Part shown: positions 26,845 to 34,402 of the stretch, in pieces
How positions within the stretch are numbered: position 1 is the stretch's first letter
How the letters are laid out: each line of letters opens with the position of its first letter
Assembly: GCF_025499605.1 (NCBI RefSeq)
Contig: NZ_JAFMVC010000005.1
Coordinates: 62,001-126,000, forward strand
Length of the DNA: 64,000 bases
Origin: Carboxylicivirga litoralis
GTDB lineage: Bacteria; Bacteroidota; Bacteroidia; Bacteroidales; Marinilabiliaceae
Direction: 5' to 3'
Notes under the pieces: generated by a model
Databases searched by the model: none
Seen by the model: only the letters and a program-made list of their open reading frames with translations
Told to the model about the DNA's origin: nothing
Made by a program: the position numbers and the translations under genes

Positions 26845-27318
26845 ATGAAATCATTTTTAGCATTTGCTATTGCAGCTTTTATATTAGCATCTTGTCAGTT
26901 GAAAAGTTCACAATCGGACGTCAAAAAAGAAGATAACGTCATCCAAACAGCCAGTGGTTTGCAATATTATTATATCAAAAAGGGAGATGGGCCGAAAGTG
27001 GTACCTGGTAGTCGAGTGGGCACTTATCTGAGTCTAAAGGTAAAAGATTCTGTAGTATGGAATACCAACGAATTACCCGATTCGCTTTTTACTTTTGTAG
27101 CTGATTCAACCCGCCTGATAAAAGGATTCACTGAAGTTTCTTTGTTGCTTCGTGAAGGAGATGAGATAGTTGCTATTTTGCCCGATTCATTGGCCTATGG
27201 AGCGAAAGGCGCGGGTGATGTCATTCCTCCCCATGCTACTTTGATATATGATGTGTTTAAAGTGGTGAAGGTAGAGGCTCCTTATAAAAAGACAGATAAG
27301 GCTTCGGAAGCTCTATGA
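26845..27318 (+). CDS. FKBP-type peptidyl-prolyl isomerase, lipoprotein
   Basis: 157 residues with a lipoprotein signal (lipobox LASC near residues 14-17). The FKBP domain covers about 35-148: SGLQYYYIKKGDGPKV, then LIKGFTEVSLLLREGDE, then LAYGAKGAGDVIPPHATLIYDV, the typical C-terminal block. It should assist folding of periplasmic or outer-membrane proteins. Some aromatic residues of the FKBP pocket are replaced, so activity may be low. Confidence 0.88.
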   Translation: MKSFLAFAIAAFILASCQLKSSQSDVKKEDNVIQTASGLQYYYIKKGDGPKVVPGSRVGTYLSLKVKDSVVWNTNELPDSLFTFVADSTRLIKGFTEVSLLLREGDEIVAILPDSLAYGAKGAGDVIPPHATLIYDVFKVVKVEAPYKKTDKASEAL

Positions 27319-27343
27319 CTCTGTTAAGTGCTTTCTATGGGCT

Positions 27344-27398
27344 TTCTTCGTGCCAGCTGCGGCTTAACCTCGCTCTCAGCGAGGTTGATCCCGAAGAA
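27344..27398. repeat. Nested inverted repeat downstream of the FKBP gene
   Basis: Inner perfect 9-bp stem AACCTCGCT / AGCGAGGTT (27366-27374 and 27378-27386) with a 3-nt loop. An outer 7-bp stem TTCTTCG / CGAAGAA lies at 27344-27350 and 27392-27398. No T-run follows. It is GC-richer than its surroundings and may be a transcript-end structure or a small dispersed repeat. Confidence 0.6.
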
Positions 27399-27525
27399 GA
27401 CCTTTAGTTGGAACGAAGCAGGTAGTAAAGTAAATTAGAGAACAGAGATGAGAATTGAGCGATGAACTGAAATGCTTTGTTTAATTTTCATAGACTAGTT
27501 CTTAGTTTTTCAGTTCGACAATTTC

Positions 27526-28125
27526 TCAATTCTTCAGTTCGACAACAAACAAAACTAACAATACCACTCCAATAGCTACTTTAACCGGCCAGTAGGGGAT
27601 GACAATGCCTGTAATGCCGGCAATAATTACTACTTTGAGTAAGTTGCTGCTACGCCGTTCCATCTTTGATTTAAACTGCACGAGTTTGAGTTGTCGGTTT
27701 TCCATATCCAGGAGAAATACACCATCATTTTCCACCACATAATCATATTCGAGCAATTGGCGGCGTGTACTTTTATTGCGGGCGCTAATGGCTTGCGTAC
27801 CGCTCTTAACCTCCACAATATACTGTTTACCATTCTTCTTAACGATGTAATCGGGTTGTATTTCGGCGTGCTGTACTTCGCCGTCTTCCTTGTATTTATG
27901 TTGGTATGTACTTTGGTAATCTACAATGGAGTAGCCTTTACTTTTCAAAAAGCTTTTGGCCTGAAGCTCCAGTTTGTTGCCCCGTTCAAAGCGCTTGCGT
28001 ACTTTTCGTTCCTGAAAGTAAGTTTTGATTTTATATCGGATGATAAGGAGGACTAAAGTCAAAATTATCAGCCCCAGTAACAGAAATATCAGATGATTTT
28101 GATTGGTATAATCGAAATGCTGCAT
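27526..28125 (-). CDS. Membrane-anchored PD-(D/E)XK nuclease-like protein
   Basis: 199 residues from the ATG at 28125. A membrane helix lies near residues 12-30 (LIFLLLGLIILTLVLLIIRY) and a hydrophobic pair of segments at about 168-195. Between them is a restriction-endonuclease-like fold: a conserved helix with FERGNKLELQAKSFLKSKG, then PDYIVKKNGKQYIVEVKSG, in which D, E and K form the PD-(D/E)XK centre, then a helix with RRQLLEYDYV. Soluble homologues cleave DNA. Anchoring in the membrane is unusual and could mean action on incoming DNA or a non-nuclease role. Catalytic residues look intact. Confidence 0.72.
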   Translation of the reverse strand: MQHFDYTNQNHLIFLLLGLIILTLVLLIIRYKIKTYFQERKVRKRFERGNKLELQAKSFLKSKGYSIVDYQSTYQHKYKEDGEVQHAEIQPDYIVKKNGKQYIVEVKSGTQAISARNKSTRRQLLEYDYVVENDGVFLLDMENRQLKLVQFKSKMERRSSNLLKVVIIAGITGIVIPYWPVKVAIGVVLLVLFVVELKN

Positions 28126-28193
28126 GTTGTATGGTATAGTTATTGGCAGCAAAAATAATGTGTTGCGGCTATAAAACCGAATCAACTAACTTA

Positions 28194-28802
28194 TTACTTA
28201 CCTCCTTTTGCCAGCAACCAAACGGATAAGGCCATTTCACCAAAAATGCTTGGTATGGCTACCAGAGCTAGAAAAACAGAGGCATAGTTTTCATATTGAG
28301 GAAGTAGAAAGTGGGCTATTGTATCTGTCATATACATTATGCCAGCAATTATAAGGAATGCACTTATAATTGCTGGTCGTTGCAGGATACGCCCTAACAG
28401 AACAAGGTGAATACCAAAAAAGAATAAGCCAATGAGCCATATGGTATTAAATATATCCACATGTCTTAATACATCCTTAGTGGTGGTTGATATCAGGGCC
28501 AGGGGCAATGCGAAGATGGCAACGCCCATTATGGCGGCATGCATCATCCTGAATAAGGTGCTTAGTCCTGATAAGTTGTTTGCTTTATATAGTTCATATA
28601 ATGCCCAGGCCACAACCACATCAAAGACTACTGTGATAAGAAAAGCCACGGTACCCAGCCTGACCATTATATGATGCTCCTGAATTGCCACCAAGGGATC
28701 GTCAAAAATGGTTTCGAGCACAAAGAAGTTGGCAAATATTGCTGAGAAGAAAATGACCAGGTAACTAATACCTGCTATTATTGAAAGGGTTCTTGGCTTC
28801 AT
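28194..28802 (-). CDS. DUF4386-type integral membrane protein
   Basis: 202 residues with about six membrane helices, starting with ISYLVIFFSAIFANFFVLE. The pattern of a charged first loop (DDPLVAIQEH), a second helix leading into ALYELYK, and the pair GLFFFGIHLVLLGRI matches the DUF4386 family. Function is unknown. It lies upstream of the nuclease-like gene on the same strand with 68 bp between, so co-transcription is possible. Confidence 0.75.
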   Translation of the reverse strand: MKPRTLSIIAGISYLVIFFSAIFANFFVLETIFDDPLVAIQEHHIMVRLGTVAFLITVVFDVVVAWALYELYKANNLSGLSTLFRMMHAAIMGVAIFALPLALISTTTKDVLRHVDIFNTIWLIGLFFFGIHLVLLGRILQRPAIISAFLIIAGIMYMTDTIAHFLLPQYENYASVFLALVAIPSIFGEMALSVWLLAKGGK

Positions 28803-28933
28803 AACCGGATAAACTATTAATAAACATGCTTTATATCAGTACTATGCTAACAGTCTATGTATTGAAAGTGTTTATTCTTCCAGTCACATTATCACATGAG
28901 CAACCCTCTTAATTGGCCATCTTCTTAAAAGTT

Positions 28934-30214
28934 TTATTTCAGCTCCTGACGTTTCTTTCTTTTGAATCCGGGCTTTTTTGCCGTCTTTTTCTTATTACGA
29001 TTGGCAAAATACTCTTGACGTTTGCGTTGTTTCTCCTTTTCAAACTCCTTTTTCTCTTCGGTATTCATCGGTTTGTCCGTCTGGGGAAAGGGATTATCCT
29101 CAGCTTTGTCAATCTTGCGTTTAATAAGTTGTTCAATATCCCTCACATAGGCATTTTCCTCGGGTTCGCATAGTGAAATGGCAATGCCTTCTTCGCCGGC
29201 GCGGCCACAGCGTCCAATGCGGTGTACATAGGTTTCGGGCTCGTTAGGTATATCATAGTTAATCACATAACGCAGCTTGTCAATGTCGATGCCACGTGCA
29301 GCAATGTCGGTAGCTACTAATAGTTTTATCTGGCCACTTTTAAATTGCTTTAGGGCTTTCTGGCGTTGGTTCTGACTCTTATCGCCGTGGATGGCTGCAC
29401 AATCAATTTTCTTATGGCGCAGGTTGCGTACAATACGGTCGGCGCCATGCTTGGTTCTTGAAAACACCAACACCTGGTCCATGTCCTGGCTTTTCAGAAT
29501 GTGAAGCAATAGTGCCTTTTTATCACTTTTATTAGTGGAGTAGAGGTATTGCTGTATGGTTTCCGCAGTTGACGATACGGGGTTGACAACGACCTTTTCG
29601 GGATTCACTAATATCTGTTGCGAGAGCTTTAATATTTTTGGAGGCATAGTGGCAGAGAAGAACAGTGACTGTCGCTCTTTGGGCAGTTTCTCCAGCAGCT
29701 TCTTAATGTCATGGATAAAACCCATATCCAGCATGCGATCGGCTTCATCGAGTACGAAATATTTAATGTGGCGAAGCGTAATATAGCCCTGGCTCATTAA
29801 ATCGAGCAGGCGACCTGGTGTAGCAATCAGTACATCTACACCTGCTTTGAGCGACCTTACCTGGGCATTTTGTGATACGCCACCAAAAATAACTGTGTTT
29901 TTTACTTTAGTGTATTTGCCATAGGTAGTGAAGCTTTCGCCTATTTGAAGCGCCAGCTCACGAGTAGGTGTCACTATCAGGGCTTTTATTTTTCGCTTAC
30001 CTTTCTCTTGCGGCACATCTTGTGTGAGGTGTTGCAGAATGGGAATAGCAAAAGCAGCCGTTTTTCCGGTGCCGGTTTGCGCACTTCCTAATACATCTTT
30101 TTGTTTAAGGATATGCGGTATGGCATTGGCCTGAATATCTGTTGGGGTAGTATAGTTTTCATCCCTTAGTGCCTTAAGAATGGGCGGGATTAAATTTAAT
30201 TCGGTGAATTGCAT
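28934..30214 (-). CDS. DEAD-box RNA helicase, RhlE-like
   Basis: 426 residues. All helicase motifs are present: the Q motif (PTDIQ), SAQTGTGKT (I), PTREL (Ia), TPGRLLDL (Ib), DEAD (II), SAT (III), then DQVLVFSRTK, ATDIAARGID and HRIGRCGRAG (IV-VI). The tail is strongly basic (KRKKRQE), typical of RNA chaperone-type helicases in Bacteroidota. It is expected to unwind structured RNA in ribosome assembly or cold adaptation. A cold-shock-domain gene lies next upstream on the same strand. Confidence 0.95.
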   Translation of the reverse strand: MQFTELNLIPPILKALRDENYTTPTDIQANAIPHILKQKDVLGSAQTGTGKTAAFAIPILQHLTQDVPQEKGKRKIKALIVTPTRELALQIGESFTTYGKYTKVKNTVIFGGVSQNAQVRSLKAGVDVLIATPGRLLDLMSQGYITLRHIKYFVLDEADRMLDMGFIHDIKKLLEKLPKERQSLFFSATMPPKILKLSQQILVNPEKVVVNPVSSTAETIQQYLYSTNKSDKKALLLHILKSQDMDQVLVFSRTKHGADRIVRNLRHKKIDCAAIHGDKSQNQRQKALKQFKSGQIKLLVATDIAARGIDIDKLRYVINYDIPNEPETYVHRIGRCGRAGEEGIAISLCEPEENAYVRDIEQLIKRKIDKAEDNPFPQTDKPMNTEEKKEFEKEKQRKRQEYFANRNKKKTAKKPGFKRKKRQELK

Positions 30215-30455
30215 GTGTTTTGTTTCAGGATATGCAACTCATGACCATATAGCCAGATGACTGGCCTGGGTTTAGACTGCATATCATTGTTTAATTACTC
30301 AAAACAAAGCCCAAAAGTGGCGGCTTTTATATTTGAATAATGACGATATAATTTATAATCGAATTGAGGAACTTATTGTCTTTTATTGGGTGCAGAAAAG
30401 TATTGTGTTCTTAAGTTGTTAAAAACAATACAAGCCTGCAAATGCTATTGTTTGC

Positions 30456-30902
30456 TTAAATCTTTTTTACTCTCACGGCATTTAAACCTTTCTTACCTTG
30501 TTCAAGTTCAAAGCTCACCATATCATTCTCTTTTACTTCTTCGGTCAAGCCATTGACGTGTACAAAAAACTTCTCTTGTGTTTCCAACTCTGTAATAAAC
30601 CCAAAGCCCTTAGAAGTATTGAAAAAAGCAACCTTTCCTTTACGTATCGGGTCAACTTCGATGTCTTCCTTTTTAGGGATGCTGATATCAATATTTTCGG
30701 CTTTAACTTTTTCTTTATTAGCCGGATCGGGAGGTGTGTCAGTGATATTTCCAAATTCATCAACATAGGCTATCATGTCATCCAACGATGAACTTTTTGC
30801 ATTAGCCTTTCTTTCTTCCTGCTTTTTCTGCTTCTCTTGTCTTTTCTTCAGGCGTTTAGCCTCTTTTTCTTTTTTACTAAATGATTGTTGCGATTTCGCC
30901 AT
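30456..30902 (-). CDS. Cold-shock domain protein with basic N-terminal extension
   Basis: 148 residues. The C-terminal 65 residues are a cold-shock domain with RNP1 (KGFGFI) and RNP2 (KFFVHV), and the ending GLNAVRVKKI. The first 40 residues are a Lys/Arg/Gln-rich helix (KEAKRLKKRQEKQKKQEER), followed by an acidic linker. It probably binds single-stranded RNA and acts as an RNA chaperone, possibly with the DEAD helicase next door. The extended form is common in Bacteroidota. Confidence 0.93.
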   Translation of the reverse strand: MAKSQQSFSKKEKEAKRLKKRQEKQKKQEERKANAKSSSLDDMIAYVDEFGNITDTPPDPANKEKVKAENIDISIPKKEDIEVDPIRKGKVAFFNTSKGFGFITELETQEKFFVHVNGLTEEVKENDMVSFELEQGKKGLNAVRVKKI

Positions 30903-31066
30903 TAAATAATTTTTATATCACTGCTAATTAAAATGCAATAGTAGGGAATATTTTTTAGTAATTCGTTGAATAAGTGAATATAATTGGTTTTTCGTTGCGA
31001 ATTTCTGAAAAATAAATGACAATTGCTTATAAAAATGATTGGCTAGCTACTGATAGCTAGTGTTTT

Positions 31067-31723
31067 TTAAGCCCACTTCACTTCAATGGGCTGATTAATC
31101 CAATCGTGCTCAAACACCTGTTGTCGCATGGCTTTTAATTGTGCTGCCGGAAACTGGCTGTAGAAGCGAACCGGAAAACCGTCGGGTGTGGTGACGATGC
31201 AGGCCAGGTCAACACCGTAATGTTTCATCGTGTACTCGCGCAGATACTTAAGCGGGTATGCCACTTTTTTACCAATGTCAAGGCCACTTTCATAATCGAG
31301 CTTTTTAAAGCTGATGGTTTCTTCTTTATAGGCACAGCAACTCAACACCGGCACCAGGCGTTGTGCCATTGTATTGCAGGTTTCATCATCGTACAGCTCG
31401 TTGTCGCTTTTATCTTTTTTCTTGTTGTCAATGGCTTTTAAGCACTCCAATGTGGCAGCGTAATTAATATTGCTGGCATCAAAGGTATTAACGATGCTTT
31501 CCAACATTTTTATGGCAATGTGGTAAGGCCAGTTGCGGTTGTCTAATACATGAACCGGCCAGTGGGCCACTCTTTTAAAATGGAAATGTTTATGTCGCGT
31601 ATCAACATGATAATCTACAGCCCAGGTGATTTCTTCCTCGGTTAATGCATTAATGTCACTTCTGAAATTATAAGGGTTTTTAAACGAATAAGTGTCCTTT
31701 CCAACCCTTTTCCACTGGAGCAT
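31067..31723 (-). CDS. Hypothetical protein, 218 residues
   Basis: I recognise no family. The N-terminal 80 residues are rich in His, Trp and Tyr (VDTRHKHFHFKRVAHWPVH). A Lys/Asp-rich loop follows near 100-115, and there is a CC pair near residue 129. No signal peptide or membrane segment. It has a convincing codon pattern and its own spacing, so it is likely real. A short plus-strand ORF begins 54 bp beyond its start codon. Confidence 0.65.
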   Translation of the reverse strand: MLQWKRVGKDTYSFKNPYNFRSDINALTEEEITWAVDYHVDTRHKHFHFKRVAHWPVHVLDNRNWPYHIAIKMLESIVNTFDASNINYAATLECLKAIDNKKKDKSDNELYDDETCNTMAQRLVPVLSCCAYKEETISFKKLDYESGLDIGKKVAYPLKYLREYTMKHYGVDLACIVTTPDGFPVRFYSQFPAAQLKAMRQQVFEHDWINQPIEVKWA

Positions 31724-31776
31724 ATTGAGTACTGATTAGTTGATGTGCAAGTTTAGTAATTTTGATTGAGTTGCCC

Positions 31777-31911
31777 ATGCATGAAGGGTTAATAAACTTG
31801 ATAACAAAGCGCATTGCTTTATTCGGATACTATCTGACACCTGGCGATGATGAATCCACAGGTGATAATGCTTTATTTGGAGTTAGAGAGCTGTATGTGC
31901 TGAAGAATTAG
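31777..31911 (+). CDS. Possible 44-residue small protein
   Basis: An ATG-initiated ORF with a protein-like composition (ALFGYYLTPGDDESTGDNAL in the middle). A -7 box TAATTTTG lies 12 bp upstream (31757-31764), and a terminator with a T-run on the plus strand follows 19 bp after the stop. I recognise no family. The promoter lacks a good -33 element, so this is tentative. Confidence 0.35.
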   Translation: MHEGLINLITKRIALFGYYLTPGDDESTGDNALFGVRELYVLKN

Positions 31912-31930
31912 GGACTGAAGAAAAAATACA

Positions 31931-31978
31931 AAAGGCTTGTTGTTTGAGGTATAGCTTATCAACAAGCCTTTGTTTTTT
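31931..31978. terminator. Bidirectional terminator between the response regulator and the small ORF
   Basis: 12-bp perfect stem AAAGGCTTGTTG / CAACAAGCCTTT (31931-31942 and 31960-31971) with a 17-nt loop. T7 lies on the right and a run of A on the left, so it can end transcripts from either side. Confidence 0.85.
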
Positions 31979-31989
31979 TGTAAAAGAGT

Positions 31990-32688
31990 TTACCTTACTA
32001 AAAATAGATATCCTTTTCCACGTAGGGTTTGAATCTCGATGTTATCGTCTTCACTAAAATAGGTACGTAGCTTTTTAATGTACACATCCAGGTTACGTGA
32101 ATTAAAAAACGAATCATCGCCCCAAATCTTCAATAGCAATTCTTTACGTTCGATAATTTGACTGCCTTTGCCAGCCATCATATGCAACAGTTCGCCTTCG
32201 CGGCTCGATAGGTTGATAATGCCCGACGGAGCTTCCAACTCATAGCGTTGCGGGCGGTACTTGTACTTTCCGATAGTCATTTCATCAATATCTTGATCAG
32301 GCCCATTGTTGCCTCCATGAATTTGTTGTAGCTGTAGCTGATTATTGATGCGTACAATCAATTCCTCAATGCTGAAGGGTTTACGAATATAGTCAGTACC
32401 GCCGGCTTCAAATCCTTTAACCAAATCTTCTGTATTGACCTTTGCCGTTAGAAAAATGATAGGTAGTTGAGGTTGTAGTTCTCTGATTTTAAGACACAAC
32501 TCATAGCCATTAATGTTCGGTAACATTATGTCGAGAACGCAAACATCGGGTTCAAACGCTTTGAAGTGTTCCATTACCAAAGCGCCGTCTTGTTCCCACA
32601 CAACCTCAAAACCCTGAAGACGAAGTGTGTCATTAACAATTTTACCCAGGTTGGGCTCATCTTCTACATAGAGTATTTTCTGCTTCAT
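31990..32688 (-). CDS. OmpR-family response regulator (RprY-like)
   Basis: 232 residues. The receiver domain (1-120) has YVEDE, the phospho-acceptor Asp in VLDIMLPNINGYEL, a conserved Thr in FLTAK and Lys in RKPF. The C-terminal winged helix (about 135-232) has LSSREGELL and VYIKKLRTYF with GKGYLF. It lies 40 bp downstream of a histidine kinase gene in the same transcript. The pair resembles RprX/RprY of Bacteroides, which respond to envelope or oxidative stress. Targets are not visible here; the outer-membrane gene upstream is a candidate. Confidence 0.93.
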   Translation of the reverse strand: MKQKILYVEDEPNLGKIVNDTLRLQGFEVVWEQDGALVMEHFKAFEPDVCVLDIMLPNINGYELCLKIRELQPQLPIIFLTAKVNTEDLVKGFEAGGTDYIRKPFSIEELIVRINNQLQLQQIHGGNNGPDQDIDEMTIGKYKYRPQRYELEAPSGIINLSSREGELLHMMAGKGSQIIERKELLLKIWGDDSFFNSRNLDVYIKKLRTYFSEDDNIEIQTLRGKGYLFLVR

Positions 32689-32728
32689 TTGTCATTGATT
32701 CTATCAGCGTGCAATATTTTAATTCTCC

Positions 32729-34207
32729 TTAATCACTTAGCTCTTTGGGGAGCTTAATGGTAAAAGCACAGCCACCTTCCGGCAGGTTTTTAACGGCAAT
32801 GGTTCCTTTATGTTGGCGAACCAATAGCGCGGCAAAGCTAAGGCCGAGCCCAAAACCTTTGACATTGTGTTTGTCATCTGTTGGAACTCTGAAGAATTTA
32901 TCAAAAACCTTATCCAGGTATTCTTTTTTGATTCCTGGTCCGTTATCACTAACGATAAGGATGGCTTGCGATTCGTTTTCTTCAAGTTGGATGTTAATAA
33001 TAACATCTGAACCACCATATTTGATGCTGTTATCAATCAGATTTTTTATAATACCTTCAACATAAACACGGTCTATATAACTATAAATCAAATCTGATGG
33101 ATGCTTATAGGTAATGTTGATTTTATTGCCAACAGAAAGTTTTTCGGCAGAGTGGACTATGTGGCTTAAAAATGTGTTGAGTTCTGTTTTTTCAAGTTTA
33201 AGATGTTGCCTCTCTTCTTCAAATACCGAATGTTTAAGCACTCTTTCTGTCAGCTGATCGAGACGATTCATCTCGCGCGCCATCATATCTAGATATTCTT
33301 CCATTGTTTGGGTGTCAGCTTTTAAGCCGTATGTTCTTAGTGCTTCCAATGCCACTTTGGCTGTGGCTACCGGTATTTTTAGCTCGTGTGTTATGTTATT
33401 GACAAATTCTGATCGTAATTGATTTAGCTTAAGTTGATTGATGTAGCCTTTGTAGGTGAATATCAATGCAAAACCAGTTAAGCTTAACAATACCAGAGCA
33501 AACAAAATTTGTGGCATTATAACTTTTATCAGGTACATCTGGTAATCTGTTATTTGTATCGCTACTTCATATTTTTTTAAAGTTCGGTTATAGCGATTGA
33601 TTGAAGGTTCTTTATCCTGTGGTGTGATAGTAGTATCGGCAGGAATATAATGAGCCTGAAATGACATCTTATTGGCTTCAAGATGCTTTAAGAACATTTG
33701 CACAAAAAGTTCTTCATCAACAGCTATACCATTTTGTCTGGATATACTGCTGAATAAGGAGCCCAAGGGTCTGATGCCATGCCAGTAGGCAATTCGATTA
33801 ACACTATTTATGGTTTGCTCAATAGATTCATCAGCTTCTGGATAGGGATATGGCTGTAGCAGGTAGTTGTTGATATGCTCAATGTCATCTTTGTTTGATT
33901 CGATAAACTGAGTGAGTTCATTGATTAACCCGACCTTTTTAAGGGAGTCTATCTGGATGTTTTTCAGTAGTTGAGCATCATTTTTATTCTCTAGCAAAGG
34001 CACGATTAAGTTAGTGTGTATCTGTCGTGTATTATAATCCTGCCTTGTTTTACTCCACAGTGTGCGAAGTTTATTATTGAGCTCATTCTTTTCATTCTGA
34101 TACTGAGTGTTAAGCCAGTAGCCTACAAACATGGTCAGGACTAGCTGACTACTAATCATTAGTAGAATATTACGAATTCGTTTCCGGTTCAGTGCCTTTT
34201 TTTTCAT
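32729..34207 (-). CDS. Sensor histidine kinase (RprX-like)
   Basis: 492 residues. Membrane helices at about 12-32 and 225-250 flank a periplasmic sensor region of roughly 190 residues. The HisKA box FVNNITHELKIP places the phospho-accepting His near residue 274. N, G1 and G2 boxes follow (LIDNSIKYGG, VSDNGPGIKKEY, GFGLGLSFAA). It is transcribed before its response regulator and divergently from a large outer-membrane protein gene 195 bp away. Confidence 0.93.
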   Translation of the reverse strand: MKKKALNRKRIRNILLMISSQLVLTMFVGYWLNTQYQNEKNELNNKLRTLWSKTRQDYNTRQIHTNLIVPLLENKNDAQLLKNIQIDSLKKVGLINELTQFIESNKDDIEHINNYLLQPYPYPEADESIEQTINSVNRIAYWHGIRPLGSLFSSISRQNGIAVDEELFVQMFLKHLEANKMSFQAHYIPADTTITPQDKEPSINRYNRTLKKYEVAIQITDYQMYLIKVIMPQILFALVLLSLTGFALIFTYKGYINQLKLNQLRSEFVNNITHELKIPVATAKVALEALRTYGLKADTQTMEEYLDMMAREMNRLDQLTERVLKHSVFEEERQHLKLEKTELNTFLSHIVHSAEKLSVGNKINITYKHPSDLIYSYIDRVYVEGIIKNLIDNSIKYGGSDVIINIQLEENESQAILIVSDNGPGIKKEYLDKVFDKFFRVPTDDKHNVKGFGLGLSFAALLVRQHKGTIAVKNLPEGGCAFTIKLPKELSD

Positions 34208-34402
34208 ATGTTGAACCCCTTTGTGTCAGTTAAATAGAGTAGTGTAAAGAAACACTTTTTTTATCGACAACGGGGTAATCATTAACCTTAATTAACCTTG
34301 ATTGTGCTAGTGTTAACCTGAATCCATTATCCAATGTGCTTTTTTTGCATTAGAGATTTTAGAATGCTTAAGCACTAAAATCAATATCCCTTAATATTCG
34401 AA

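Noticed and set aside
27344-27398. Integron attC site
   Set aside because: GCTTAAC resembles the attC core but the partner GTTGATC does not fit GTTRRRY, the element is too small, and no integrase or cassette array is present.
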